This document shows positions 53,538 to 63,608 of a DNA stretch of 64,000 nt, piece after piece (the first letter of the stretch is position 1; each line of letters starts with the position of its first letter). Both the position numbers and the translations under genes were made by a program. The notes under the pieces were generated by a model. That model saw only the letters and a program-made list of their open reading frames with translations. It was not told the origin of the DNA and ran no database searches. Source of the stretch: Hydrocarboniphaga effusa AP103 (GTDB lineage Bacteria > Pseudomonadota > Gammaproteobacteria > Nevskiales > Nevskiaceae); the NCBI RefSeq assembly GCF_000271305.1, contig NZ_AKGD01000001.1:806001-870000 (forward strand), written 5' to 3'.

Positions 53538-55622
53538 ATGAACAAAACCCTGCTTTGCCGCATCGGCCTGTTGTCCGGGCTGCTGTTGTCCGAACTCGCT
53601 TGGTCTTTCGCGGCCGCGGCGCCGGTGGCGGCCGACCATGTCGAGGTCGAACTCGTCGCGCAGAACCGCGCGCTGGTCGCGGGCGACAATCGCCTGGCCC
53701 TGCGCATCAAGCCCGAGAAGGGCTGGCACGTGTACTGGCGCAACCCGGGCGACTCCGGCCTGCCGACCAAGCTCGTCTGGCCGTCGCTGCCCGACGGTCT
53801 CAGCGCCGGCGAAATCCAATGGCCGTTTCCGGAGGAGCACACGCTCGGCGACCTGACCAACTACGGCTATGGCGAGGACACGCTGCTGCCGTTTTCGCTG
53901 AGCGTGGCCGCGGGCTCGCCCTCGCCGGCCGCGCTCAAGGCGCGCGCCGAATGGCTGGTCTGCGCGGATGTCTGCATTCCAGGCAAGGCCGAGGTGACGC
54001 TCGATCTGCCGGTTACCGAGCAAGCGCAAGCCGATCCGCAATGGCAGGCTGCATTCGATCGCACGATCGCCCATCTACCGAAGCCCGCGGAGTTCCAGTC
54101 GCGGTTCCAGATCGACGCCGAAGAGTTCCGGCTGGCCTTCGATGCGCTGCCCGGCAGCAGCGAACAGGCGCGCTTCTATCCGTACGCGACCGATCTCGTC
54201 GCGCACACCGCACAGGTCCGCAATGCCTGGAGCGGCCGCAGCCTGAGCCTCGCGCGACCGCTGTCCTCGTACTTCGTACAGGCGCCCGAATCGGTGCAGG
54301 GCATCCTCGTGCTCGGCGACGGCGAGTCGGCGAGCGCCTACGAATTCACCGCCGGGCCCGGCACGGTGGCGCCGGTCGCGGCTTCCGCCGAAACGCCGGC
54401 GGGCACCAGTGGCAGCGCGTCGGCGCGGGGCTTCTGGTTCGCGCTCGGCTTCGCCTTCATCGGCGGCCTGATCCTGAACCTGATGCCCTGCGTGTTCCCG
54501 GTGCTGTCGCTCAAGGCGCTGTCGGTCATGAAGGTGCAGGGCGAGGCGGCGGCCGAGCATCGTCGCCATGCGCTGTCCTACACGGCCGGCGTCGTCGCGA
54601 GCTTTCTGCTCGTCGCTGGCGTGCTGATCGGCCTGCGCGCGGGCGGCGCGGCGCTCGGCTGGGGCTTTCAGCTGCAATCGCCCTTGTTCGTCGGCCTGCT
54701 CGTCTACGTGATGGTCGCGCTCGGGCTTTCGCTGTCGGGGCTCGTGCAGTTCGGCACGCGCTGGATGGGCGCGGGGCAGAACCTGGCGACCAAGCCCGGA
54801 CTGTCGGGCTCGTTCTTCACGGGCGTGCTCGCGGTGGTGGTCGCAAGCCCCTGCACGGCGCCGTTCATGGGCAGCGCGCTGGGCTTCGCGCTCACGCAGC
54901 CGGCGATCGCCTCGCTCACGGTGTTCGTCGCGCTCGCGCTGGGCCTGGCGTTTCCATTCTTGCTGCTCGGCTTCGTGCCGGCGCTCGCCGCTTGGCTGCC
55001 GCGTCCGGGCGCGTGGATGGAAACGCTCAAGCAATTGCTCGCGTTTCCGCTGTACCTGACCGCGGTCTGGCTGCTGTGGGTGCTCGGTGGATTGACCGAT
55101 CGCAGCGGCATGGCGCTGGCGCTCGTCGGCCTGGTGACGCTTGCGTTCGGGCTTTGGCTGATCGGGCAATCGCAGAAGCGCCTGGCGCATCTGGTCGGCC
55201 TGATCGCGGTGATCGGCGCGGTCGCCGTGCTGTTCCATCCGATGGTGCGCACGCCGAGTGCATCGACGAAATCCGAACCCGCGGTCGGCTGGGAGCCCTA
55301 CTCCGACGCGCGCCTGGCCGAGCTGCGCGCCCAAGGCAAGACGGTGTTCGTCGACTTCACCGCCGACTGGTGCCTGACCTGCAAGGTCAACGAGCGCATC
55401 GCCCTGCATTCGGCGAAAGCCGTCGAAGCCTTCGAGAAGAACGAAGTGGTCGCGCTGGTGGCCGACTGGACGCGTGCCGACCCCGAAATCACCGCCGCGC
55501 TCGCGCGCTACGAACGCAGCGGCGTTCCGCTGTATCTGGTGTCGGTGAAAGGCGCAGAGCCCAGGGTACTTCCGCAGGTGCTCACGCCCGACCTGGTGGC
55601 GGATGCCGTCTCAGGCCGCTGA
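53538..55622 (+). CDS. DsbD-family thiol:disulfide interchange protein
   Basis: 694 residues. After a signal peptide comes a periplasmic DsbD/DsbC-like N-domain with CADVC (Cys142, Cys146), then eight membrane helices with the redox Cys in LMPCVFPVLSLK and ASPCTAPFMG, and a C-terminal thioredoxin domain with WCLTCK. It carries electrons from cytoplasmic thioredoxin to periplasmic proteins (ScsB/DsbD type). The partner reductases are outside the window. Its 3' end overlaps the convergent symporter gene by 12 bases. Confidence 0.9.
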   Translation: MNKTLLCRIGLLSGLLLSELAWSFAAAAPVAADHVEVELVAQNRALVAGDNRLALRIKPEKGWHVYWRNPGDSGLPTKLVWPSLPDGLSAGEIQWPFPEEHTLGDLTNYGYGEDTLLPFSLSVAAGSPSPAALKARAEWLVCADVCIPGKAEVTLDLPVTEQAQADPQWQAAFDRTIAHLPKPAEFQSRFQIDAEEFRLAFDALPGSSEQARFYPYATDLVAHTAQVRNAWSGRSLSLARPLSSYFVQAPESVQGILVLGDGESASAYEFTAGPGTVAPVAASAETPAGTSGSASARGFWFALGFAFIGGLILNLMPCVFPVLSLKALSVMKVQGEAAAEHRRHALSYTAGVVASFLLVAGVLIGLRAGGAALGWGFQLQSPLFVGLLVYVMVALGLSLSGLVQFGTRWMGAGQNLATKPGLSGSFFTGVLAVVVASPCTAPFMGSALGFALTQPAIASLTVFVALALGLAFPFLLLGFVPALAAWLPRPGAWMETLKQLLAFPLYLTAVWLLWVLGGLTDRSGMALALVGLVTLAFGLWLIGQSQKRLAHLVGLIAVIGAVAVLFHPMVRTPSASTKSEPAVGWEPYSDARLAELRAQGKTVFVDFTADWCLTCKVNERIALHSAKAVEAFEKNEVVALVADWTRADPEITAALARYERSGVPLYLVSVKGAEPRVLPQVLTPDLVADAVSGR

Positions 55623-56999
55623 GGTTTCGGCGGTGGCTTCGCCGCGCGGTTTCCAGATCAGCGCCGCGATCACGTAGGCGACCAGCGCCGAAGCGAGCGA
55701 CAGCAGATACGGCGATTCCATGTCCGCCATGCGCGAACCGATCTGGTACATGCCGGTGCCGACGATGAGTGCCGCATAAGCGCTCGCCGCCACGCCGAAA
55801 CGCGAACTCCACATCGCGAACAGCAACAGCACGAGAATGCCCGCGGTTCCGGTCGCCGCCGACTCCTGCACGAGTCCATAAATGCTGTCGCTACCGAGCG
55901 CGATCGCGTACGCGACGATGCCGAACAGCACCACGGCCGCGCGGTCGTAGCGCAGTCGATTGCGTTCGCTCCATTGCGGAAACAGCGGCGAAATCACGTT
56001 GTGCGCGAACAGAGAGCCGGCAACCAGCAGCGCGCCCGACAGCGTCGACAGGATCGCCGACACCAGCGCACCGAGAAACAGAACATAGAGCGGCAACGGC
56101 AACTGCTGCTGCGCGAAAAGCGACAGCGTCTGCTCGGGATCGCGGTCTTCGCCGATGAAAGCCGCAGCGCCGAGTCCGATCACCATCGGCAGCGCTCCGA
56201 GCAGCAAGTACAGAAAGCCCGCGCCGACCGTCACGCGCGCGGACAGCTGGTCGTTGCGCACCGACAGCACGCGCGAGAGCAGCTCCTGAGCGGCGATGGT
56301 CGAGAAGATCGGAATCGCGAGCGTTTCGAGGGCATCGAGCGGGCTGCGATCGTGCAGCGGATCGAAGCGCTCGATCGGCTGCGTCGCGAGGCCGTCGAAA
56401 CCTCCGACCGCGACGAACACCGCGAACAAGGCGACGATACCCGCGATCAGCACGAGGCCCTGCACGAGATCGGTGACCGCATCGGCCCACATGCCGCCGA
56501 CCGCCGTGTAGACGACGACCACCGCGGCGGCCATCGTGATCGCGGCGAGCAGGCCGATGTCGCTCGTCGAAGCGAGCACTTGTCCCAGCGCGCGAACCTG
56601 CGCCGCGGCCCACATCACCGACGAGGGAATCATCACCAGCGCGGCGAGCCGCTCGACCCCGATGCCGTAACGCCGGCGGAACAGATCCGCCATCGTCACC
56701 AATCCGCGACGCCAGAGGCTCGCAGCGAAGAACAGGCCGAACACGATGATGCCGATGGCGTAGCCGAACGGATCGGCGAGCACGCCCGAAATGCCGTGCG
56801 AATACGCTTCGCCGGCCGCACCGATGCAGGTTTCCGCGCCGTACCAGGTGGCGAATACGCTGAAGGTGCCGAGCCAGGGGCCGAGGCTGCGCCCGGCGAG
56901 CAGGTAATCGGATTCGGTGCTGATGCGCCGTGAAAACCAGAACGCGAACAGCAGCTGCGAAGCGATATAGACGAGCAGACAGCCGAGCACCCCATTCAC
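55611..56999 (-). CDS. Sodium:solute symporter family protein
   Basis: 462 residues with about 13 membrane helices. The family pattern is present: SDYLLAGRSLGPWLGTFSVFATWYGAETCIG at helix 1-2, ADLFRRRYG, QVRALGQVLAST, TAVGGMWADAVTDLVQGLVLIAG and SAILSTLSGALLVAGSLFAHNVI. The group includes proline, pantothenate and acetate carriers; the solute is unknown. It follows the response regulator by 24 bases on the same strand and shares an operon direction with GAF-kinase-regulator. Confidence 0.88.
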   Translation of the reverse strand: MNGVLGCLLVYIASQLLFAFWFSRRISTESDYLLAGRSLGPWLGTFSVFATWYGAETCIGAAGEAYSHGISGVLADPFGYAIGIIVFGLFFAASLWRRGLVTMADLFRRRYGIGVERLAALVMIPSSVMWAAAQVRALGQVLASTSDIGLLAAITMAAAVVVVYTAVGGMWADAVTDLVQGLVLIAGIVALFAVFVAVGGFDGLATQPIERFDPLHDRSPLDALETLAIPIFSTIAAQELLSRVLSVRNDQLSARVTVGAGFLYLLLGALPMVIGLGAAAFIGEDRDPEQTLSLFAQQQLPLPLYVLFLGALVSAILSTLSGALLVAGSLFAHNVISPLFPQWSERNRLRYDRAAVVLFGIVAYAIALGSDSIYGLVQESAATGTAGILVLLLFAMWSSRFGVAASAYAALIVGTGMYQIGSRMADMESPYLLSLASALVAYVIAALIWKPRGEATAETSAA

Positions 57000-57023
57000 T
57001 GCGGCGTATGCCCGTCGTCGCTG

Positions 57024-57665
57024 TCAGGAAAGCAGGCCTTTGCGAGCCGCGTAGCGCACCACTTCGGCGGTGTTGCGCAGCCCGAGCTTTTCCATCATGC
57101 GAGCGCGATGGTTCTCGGCGGTCTTCACGCCGATATCGAGAATCTGCGCGATTTCCTTGGTGGTCTTGCCTTCGACGACCAGATGAAACGTCTCGCGCTC
57201 GCGCGCGGTCAGCGTGTCGTAGGGATCGAGCCCGACTTCGCGCGGACGCTGATGCTGATCGGCCAGCGCCTTGGCCGCGCGCGGGCCGAAGTATGCCTGG
57301 CCCGAATGGATCGTCTTGATCGCCGTCATCAGGTCGGCGACCGAAGTGTCCTTGTTCAGAAAACCCGAGGCGCCCGCACGAATGATCGGCAGGATGTACT
57401 CCTCTTCCTCGTGCACGGTCAGCACGAGCGCCTTGGTGTTGACGAGCTTCTCGCGCACGCGCTTGACCACTTCGAGGCCCGACAGGCGCGGCATCGACAG
57501 ATCGGTCACGACCACGTCGGGATGCGTCTTCATCGCGAGTTCGACGGCTTCGGCGCCGTCGGCGGCCTGAGCGACCACCTCGCATTCGCCGGTTTCTTCG
57601 AGCATCGACACCAGGCCCTGGCGCACGATGGTGTGATCGTCCGCGACCAGCAGGCGAATCGCCAT
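57024..57665 (-). CDS. NarL/FixJ-family response regulator
   Basis: 213 residues. Receiver domain with Asp9/Asp10, acceptor Asp55 (VVVTDLSMPR) and Lys in GFLNKDTS, then a LuxR-type helix-turn-helix (LTARERETFHLVVEGKTTKEIAQILDIGVKTAENHRARMMEKLGLRN). It should be phosphorylated by the histidine kinase whose gene ends 6 bases upstream. Targets probably include the symporter gene downstream. Confidence 0.94.
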   Translation of the reverse strand: MAIRLLVADDHTIVRQGLVSMLEETGECEVVAQAADGAEAVELAMKTHPDVVVTDLSMPRLSGLEVVKRVREKLVNTKALVLTVHEEEEYILPIIRAGASGFLNKDTSVADLMTAIKTIHSGQAYFGPRAAKALADQHQRPREVGLDPYDTLTARERETFHLVVEGKTTKEIAQILDIGVKTAENHRARMMEKLGLRNTAEVVRYAARKGLLS

Positions 57666-57671
57666 TAATTC

Positions 57672-58520
57672 CTAACCTTGCGCCTTGGGGGCAGCGATGA
57701 GTTCGTCACCGGGTTCCACTGGCACGATCAACGTCACGCGCGTGCCCTGCCCCGGTGCCGATTTGAGTTCGAGTTTGCCGCCGAACAATTCGGCGCGATC
57801 GCGCATGCCGCGCACGCCGATGCTGTCGCCAGCCTTGTCCGGATTGTTGAGATCGGCCGGGTCGAAACCGCGGCCGTCGTCGCTGACCTGCAACCTCAGC
57901 AGGTTACCGACACGCATGAGTCGTACCTGGACCTCGGATGCGGCGCTGTGACGGATCACGTTGGTCAGCGCTTCCTGGGTGACGCGGAACACCAGCGTCT
58001 CGAGATCGGCCGTCAAACGCTGCTCGCCGAGCGCGGAGCTGCATTCCATCGGCAGCCCGCTGCGCTCCGACAGCGTGCGGACGAGCCATTGCAGCGCCAC
58101 TTCGAGGCCCAGATCGTCGAGCAGGGTCGGGCGCAGCAGGCGCGAGAGCTCGCGCGTGTCACGCAGCGCCCCGCGGGTGATGTCGAGCGCATCGGCGAGG
58201 CGATTCTTGAGCCCGACGTTGTCCTGAGCCTGCGCATCGTCGGAGATGCGCTGGAGCTGGTTGGCGAGGGCGGTGAGCGTCTGGCCGATGTCGTCGTGCA
58301 GCTCGCGCGCGAGCCGGCGACGTTCGTCCTCCTGCACTTTCCAGACCGCCTTGGCGAGCATGCGAAAGCGCTTTTCGCTGCGCAAGGCCGATTGGAACAG
58401 CCGCTGGTTGTCCTCGGTGAGCGCCCGCACCTGACGCAGCACCGCCTCTCGGTAGTCCTCGGGATTGGCTTCCGAGATCGCACCGAGAGCGGAGGCCAGC
58501 GGCGGAACGGGTCGTTCCAT
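57672..58520 (-). CDS. Cytosolic histidine kinase, NarX/HisKA_3 type
   Basis: 282 residues, with no membrane segment or sensor domain: an N-terminal coiled region (10-60), HisKA_3 with phospho-acceptor His75 (RELHDDIGQTL) and a C-terminal ATPase domain with RVTQEALTNVIRHS (N box), DDGRGFDP (G1) and GVRGMRDRAELFGG (G2). It probably receives its signal from the GAF protein encoded just upstream, 10 bases away, and phosphorylates the NarL-type regulator. Confidence 0.93.
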   Translation of the reverse strand: MERPVPPLASALGAISEANPEDYREAVLRQVRALTEDNQRLFQSALRSEKRFRMLAKAVWKVQEDERRRLARELHDDIGQTLTALANQLQRISDDAQAQDNVGLKNRLADALDITRGALRDTRELSRLLRPTLLDDLGLEVALQWLVRTLSERSGLPMECSSALGEQRLTADLETLVFRVTQEALTNVIRHSAASEVQVRLMRVGNLLRLQVSDDGRGFDPADLNNPDKAGDSIGVRGMRDRAELFGGKLELKSAPGQGTRVTLIVPVEPGDELIAAPKAQG

Positions 58521-58530
58521 GCGGCCCCGC

Positions 58531-59181
58531 TCAGCAGGGCGCCGGTCGACGCGGTTCGTCCTGCAGGCAGAGGCAGGCCTCGAGCTGAGCCAACGCGGTG
58601 CAGGCCGAAGAAGCGCCGATCACGAGCGAGGCCTGGTCGCACAGACCATCGAGAATCTCGAGATCGAGCTGGCCGATCACGGCCGGACGCGTACCGTCGC
58701 GCAGAGCGCAGAACAGGCCCGAGCGATGCTGACCGAGATCGAGCGGCATGCAGAAGATCGCCGCACGCCGCGAATCGGGCGCATCGCCCTCGACGCGGAA
58801 GGCGCGGCCAAGCGCATCAGCGGCCACCGGCTGGCGCTCGCGCAAGACCGTGCGAACCACCAGCGCCGCCTGGGCAAGCACGAGGTCCATGACTTCGACC
58901 GGACGGATTTCGCGGGCGCAGGCCACTTCGAGCACGCCGGCGTCGTTGCAGGTCAACAGGAAACCACGACGAGCGCCGAGCAAGTCGGTGGCGCTGTGCA
59001 GAATGCCGTGTAGCGCCTGGGAAACGGCATCGCTGCTGTGAATTTGTACTTCAGGTTCTGAACCATCGACCCACACTCGCGCCTGACGCAAGTTGTTACG
59101 CCGACGCGTTGCGGGGCGAACCCGCACCTGCGACGCAAACGCGGGCCTACGATGGTCGTGAAGCGATAGGCGATTCGCCAT
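58531..59181 (-). CDS. GAF-like sensory domain protein
   Basis: 216 residues from ATG at 59181 (GGAGAGG site just upstream). From about residue 50 the layout is a GAF domain: SQALHGILHSATDLLGARRGFLLTCNDAGVLEVACARE then the VVRTVLRERQPVAADALG segment and IFCMPLDLGQHRSGLFCAL. It has no kinase or other output domain. Several Cys are present (CNDAG, FCM, FCAL, CTAL, ACLCL), so redox or metal sensing is possible but unproven. It is the first gene of the GAF-kinase-regulator-symporter run. Confidence 0.75.
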   Translation of the reverse strand: MANRLSLHDHRRPAFASQVRVRPATRRRNNLRQARVWVDGSEPEVQIHSSDAVSQALHGILHSATDLLGARRGFLLTCNDAGVLEVACAREIRPVEVMDLVLAQAALVVRTVLRERQPVAADALGRAFRVEGDAPDSRRAAIFCMPLDLGQHRSGLFCALRDGTRPAVIGQLDLEILDGLCDQASLVIGASSACTALAQLEACLCLQDEPRRPAPC

Positions 59182-59396
59182 GCCTCGACCTCTCCAATCG
59201 ATCAATTAGGGATTACGCTTGACCGGGGCATCATCTTTTCAACACTCCCTAAGATGCCCTGATACACGACGTAACGTGATAGGCCGGCTCCGTAGCAAAA
59301 CGTAAGCCATCGACCTTGTCCGTACCGACCGCCTCTCCTCCATTGGGCCATTCGTACCACACCGGGACCGCAAACCGGAACCACAACCAGATTGGG

Positions 59397-59888
59397 ATGA
59401 CGCAGGTGGAAAACTATCAGCTCGTCGAGCAACTTGCACAGCAGCTAATTCGATTCAATACGAAGATGGCGACGGCCGAATCTTGCACCGGCGGGCTCGT
59501 CGCCAAACTGCTGACCGATCGGGCCGGCAGCTCGGCCTGGTTCGACCGCGGGCTGGTGACCTATACCAACGAGGCGAAGTCGGAGTTACTTGGCGTTACC
59601 GGCGATGTATTCGAACGTCACGGGGCGGTCAGCGAGGCCTGCGTGCGCGCGATGGCCGAAGGCCTGCTGCGACGCGCGCCGGTGGATTGGACGCTGTCGG
59701 TGAGCGGCATCGCCGGCCCGGGTGGGGGCAGCCCGGACAAGCCGGTCGGCACCGTCTGGTTCGGCTGGGCCGGGCGAGGCCGACCGACCACCGCGCTGCG
59801 CCGGGTTTTCCAGGGTGATCGCGAGGCCATACGCGAAGCGGCGGCCACCCAGGCGCTCAGCGGCCTGCTAAATCGCCTGCGAGGCTGA
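59397..59888 (+). CDS. pncC: Nicotinamide-nucleotide amidohydrolase (CinA C-terminal domain)
   Basis: 163 residues, the free-standing PncC form. It deamidates NMN to nicotinate mononucleotide in pyridine nucleotide recycling. MATAESCTGGLVAKLLTDRAGSS with the catalytic Ser, GAVSEACVRAMAEGLL, SVSGIAGPGGGSPDKPVGTVWFGW are the family motifs. The start ATG at 59397 is used because upstream translation is unlike the family. It heads pncC-thpR-recA-recX, an order common in Gammaproteobacteria (pncC-recA-recX). Confidence 0.95.
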   Translation: MTQVENYQLVEQLAQQLIRFNTKMATAESCTGGLVAKLLTDRAGSSAWFDRGLVTYTNEAKSELLGVTGDVFERHGAVSEACVRAMAEGLLRRAPVDWTLSVSGIAGPGGGSPDKPVGTVWFGWAGRGRPTTALRRVFQGDREAIREAAATQALSGLLNRLRG

Positions 59889-59898
59889 GCGCTGCCCG

Positions 59899-60489
59899 GT
59901 GACCTTGTTCTTCTCCTTATGGCCCGACGAGCTCACGCGCGCCGGACTCGCCGACCGCGCTGAGCTGATCCGGCGGCAGCACCCGACGCCGGGGGCCTGG
60001 TTCGAAGCCGCCCGCTATCACCTGACCTTACATGCGGTGAAGGCCAAGCCGGAGCACGAAGCCGCCTGGATGGACAAAACCAGGACGGCCGCCGCGCAAG
60101 TGCGTGCGGCCCCGTTCGAATTGCGCATCGACCAGGCCGGCAGCTTTCCGAACCAGGAGCGCATTCCGTGGTGGCTCGGCTGCACGCAGACGCCGCCGGG
60201 GCTCACGCTGCTCTGGCGCGAGCTGCGCGACGTTCTAAAGCAGCACGGCGTTCCAATGTTCTCGAACCCGCTCACGCCGCACCTGACGCTGGTTTACAAC
60301 GCCCGGCGCGATCTACCCGAGCGCCCGGTGCCGCCGCTCACCTGGGCGGTGCGGGACTTCGTGCTGCTGCGCAGCCGGCAGGGCGATCCGAATGAGAGAG
60401 GCTCCTCACTCGCCTATGAATTGCTCGGCCGCTGGCCCTTGAACGGCGGCCCCGATCACGCTCCGCAACGCGATCTATGGGACAATTGA
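59899..60489 (+). CDS. thpR: RNA 2',3'-cyclic phosphodiesterase (2'-5' RNA ligase family)
   Basis: 196 residues with GTG start at 59899. The two HxT catalytic motifs are present: YHLTLH and PHLTLVYN. It hydrolyses 2',3'-cyclic phosphates on RNA in the cytoplasm. It lies 10 bases after pncC and 112 bases before recA, so it is probably cotranscribed with pncC, but recA could also have its own promoter. Confidence 0.93.
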   Translation: MTLFFSLWPDELTRAGLADRAELIRRQHPTPGAWFEAARYHLTLHAVKAKPEHEAAWMDKTRTAAAQVRAAPFELRIDQAGSFPNQERIPWWLGCTQTPPGLTLLWRELRDVLKQHGVPMFSNPLTPHLTLVYNARRDLPERPVPPLTWAVRDFVLLRSRQGDPNERGSSLAYELLGRWPLNGGPDHAPQRDLWDN

Positions 60490-60601
60490 GGCTCAGCCAG
60501 CGTCCCCGAGCAGCCTTCATGAGCGGCGCCTGGCCTCTCCCCGACATCGTGCAATCGTGAATTACGGCCCCGCATCGCGGGCGCCTTTGGGACTGGAGTT
60601 T

Positions 60602-61598
<997 letters not shown>

Positions 61599-61618
<20 letters not shown>

Positions 61619-62081
61619 CGAGCCCTTGAGCCCGGAGGCCGCACGCGCCAAGGCGCTGCGGCTGCTCGGGCGGCGCGAGCATTCGGCGCGCCAGCTGTCG
61701 CACAAGCTCAAGGCCGGCGGCGCGGAGTCGGAAACCGCCGACAGCGTCATCGCCTCGCTCGCCGAATCGGGCTGGCAGAGCGATCCGCGCTACGCCGAAA
61801 CACTCGTGCGTAGCCGCATCGGCCAGGGTTACGGGCCCTTGCGCATTCGCGCCGAACTGGCGATGGCGGGCCTGCCGGACCATTTGATCCGCGAGGCGCT
61901 CGACACCGCCGATTGCGACTGGACCCAGCTCGCGATCGAAACCCAGGCCCGCCGTTTCGGCGCGCCGCCCGCGACGATCGACGAGAAGCAGAAGCAGTGG
62001 CGGACGCTGGCCCAGCGCGGCTTCGGCAGCGAACACATCCGCGCCGCGATCCAGGGCGCCGAAGACGCCTTCGACGATTGA
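61599..62081 (+). CDS. recX: RecX regulatory protein
   Basis: 160 residues. It binds RecA filaments and limits their growth. [54 protein letters not shown] and the [33 protein letters not shown] repeats are the three-helix-repeat pattern. The GTG at 61599 overlaps the last 20 bases of recA; a TTG at 61626 in the same frame is the alternative, so the exact start is uncertain. Confidence 0.93.
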
Positions 62082-62165
62082 TCTCCCCAGCGCAAAGCAG
62101 CAAGACGGCCGTCACGGCGGGCCGGTAGAAAGCAAAACCCGCTGCAAGCGAGAACGGAGAATCCC

Positions 62166-63428
62166 GTGCCCGGCACCTTCCATGGCCGCAAGGCGGCCAT
62201 CGCCTTCATTCTGATCACCGCCGCGCTCGACATCATCGCGATGGGCATCATCATTCCGGTGCTGCCCGCGCTGATCGAGGACTTCAGCGGCTCCACCGAG
62301 CGCGCGGGCTGGCTCAACGGGGTCTTCGTCGCGCTGTGGGCGGGCATGCAGTTCATCGCCTCGCCGGTGATCGGCTCGCTGTCGGACCGCTACGGCCGTC
62401 GGCCGGTGATCCTGCTGTCGACCGTCGGCCTGGCCGCGGACTACGTGCTGATGGCGCTCGCCCCGAACCTCTGGTGGCTGGCGGTCGGCCGCATCGTCAC
62501 CGGCATCACCTCGTCGAGCTTCACCACCGTGTTCGCCTACATGGCCGACATCACCCCACCCGAGCAGCGCGCCCGTGGCTATGGCCTGATCGGCGCGGCG
62601 TTCAGCGGCGGCTTCGTGCTCGGCCCGCTGCTCGGCGGCGTGCTCGGCGAATTCTCGCCGCGCGCGCCGTTCTGGGCCGCGGCGGCGCTCAGCGGGCTGG
62701 CGTTCATGTACGGATGGCTGGTGCTGCCCGAGTCGCTCGCGCCCGAAAAGCGCATGCGCTTCTCGTGGCAGCGCGCGAACCCGTTCGGCGCGCTGACCCT
62801 GCTGCGCTCGCACCCGGAGCTGACCGGCCTGGCCGGCGTCAACTTCCTGCTGTTTTTCTCGCATCACGTGTTTTCGGCCGTGTTCGTGCTCTACGCGAGC
62901 CATCGCTACGACTGGAGCGCCTGGGAAGTCGGGGCGCTGCTGGCCTTCGTCGGGGCGCTCGACATGTTCGTGCAGGGCGTGTTGACCGGCCCGGCGGTGA
63001 AGCGCCTGGGCGATCGCAACACCATGATCGTCGGCCTGGTGTTCGGTGCGATCGGCCTGGCCTGCATGGGTCTGGCCCCGACGAGCCTGAGCTTCGTGCT
63101 CGCGATGCTGCCGAACGCGCTCTGGGGCATCGCGATGCCGACACTCCAGTCGCTGATGACCCAGCGCGTCTCCGAGTCCGAGCAGGGCCAGCTGCAGGGC
63201 GCCAACAACAGCGTCGGCGCGATCGCCGGCGTGTTGTCGCCACTGTTCTTCGGCGCGGTCTACTCGGCCTCGGTCGGCTCCGATCCGGTGTTCCCGTTCA
63301 TCGGCACGACCCTGCTGATCGCGGCCGGTGTACTGCTGGCGGCCGCCGGCATGGGTTGGCACGTCGCTCGGCGGGCGGAGCAGCGGGAGGCCGCCGAAAA
63401 GGGCAACCCCTCGGGAAGCCCCGAGTAA
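62166..63428 (+). CDS. MFS transporter, TetA (tetracycline/H+ antiporter)-like
   Basis: 420 residues with 12 membrane helices and GTG start at 62166 (ACGGAGA site at 62154-62160). Motif A GSLSDRYGRRPVILLS lies in loop 2-3, and IIPVLPALIEDF and GFVLGPLLGG are characteristic of the TCR/TetA branch (class A to H tetracycline exporters and many housekeeping relatives). Drug specificity cannot be assigned from sequence. It sits between recX and alaS, so it is chromosomal core sequence rather than part of a resistance island. Confidence 0.88.
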   Translation: MPGTFHGRKAAIAFILITAALDIIAMGIIIPVLPALIEDFSGSTERAGWLNGVFVALWAGMQFIASPVIGSLSDRYGRRPVILLSTVGLAADYVLMALAPNLWWLAVGRIVTGITSSSFTTVFAYMADITPPEQRARGYGLIGAAFSGGFVLGPLLGGVLGEFSPRAPFWAAAALSGLAFMYGWLVLPESLAPEKRMRFSWQRANPFGALTLLRSHPELTGLAGVNFLLFFSHHVFSAVFVLYASHRYDWSAWEVGALLAFVGALDMFVQGVLTGPAVKRLGDRNTMIVGLVFGAIGLACMGLAPTSLSFVLAMLPNALWGIAMPTLQSLMTQRVSESEQGQLQGANNSVGAIAGVLSPLFFGAVYSASVGSDPVFPFIGTTLLIAAGVLLAAAGMGWHVARRAEQREAAEKGNPSGSPE

Positions 63429-63608
63429 GCGTCGCGAGCGAAGCCGGGGCGGACGAGAGCGGAGCCCAGGCCGATGGCCCCGGGCGCCGAGGTGACTCGA
63501 TGTCGCTCGGCAGCAAGCCTTCGACCGAGCGTGCATGAGCACGGGAGGATTTCGAGCACCGCCCTCGCCCGAGATACCGAGCGCAGCAGCCTACCGGGGC
63601 TTGCCTAG

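Noticed and set aside
53117..55768. An 883-codon frame overlapping the DsbD-type gene on the same strand
   Set aside because: It is a frame shift of the true gene; composition is Arg- and Gly-rich and it lacks motifs.
55891..57585. A 564-codon minus-strand frame across the symporter and regulator genes
   Set aside because: It covers two real genes in another frame on the same strand, with an Arg-rich, low-complexity translation.
62112..63542. A minus-strand frame across the TetA-like gene
   Set aside because: Antisense to a clear 12-helix transporter; no motifs.
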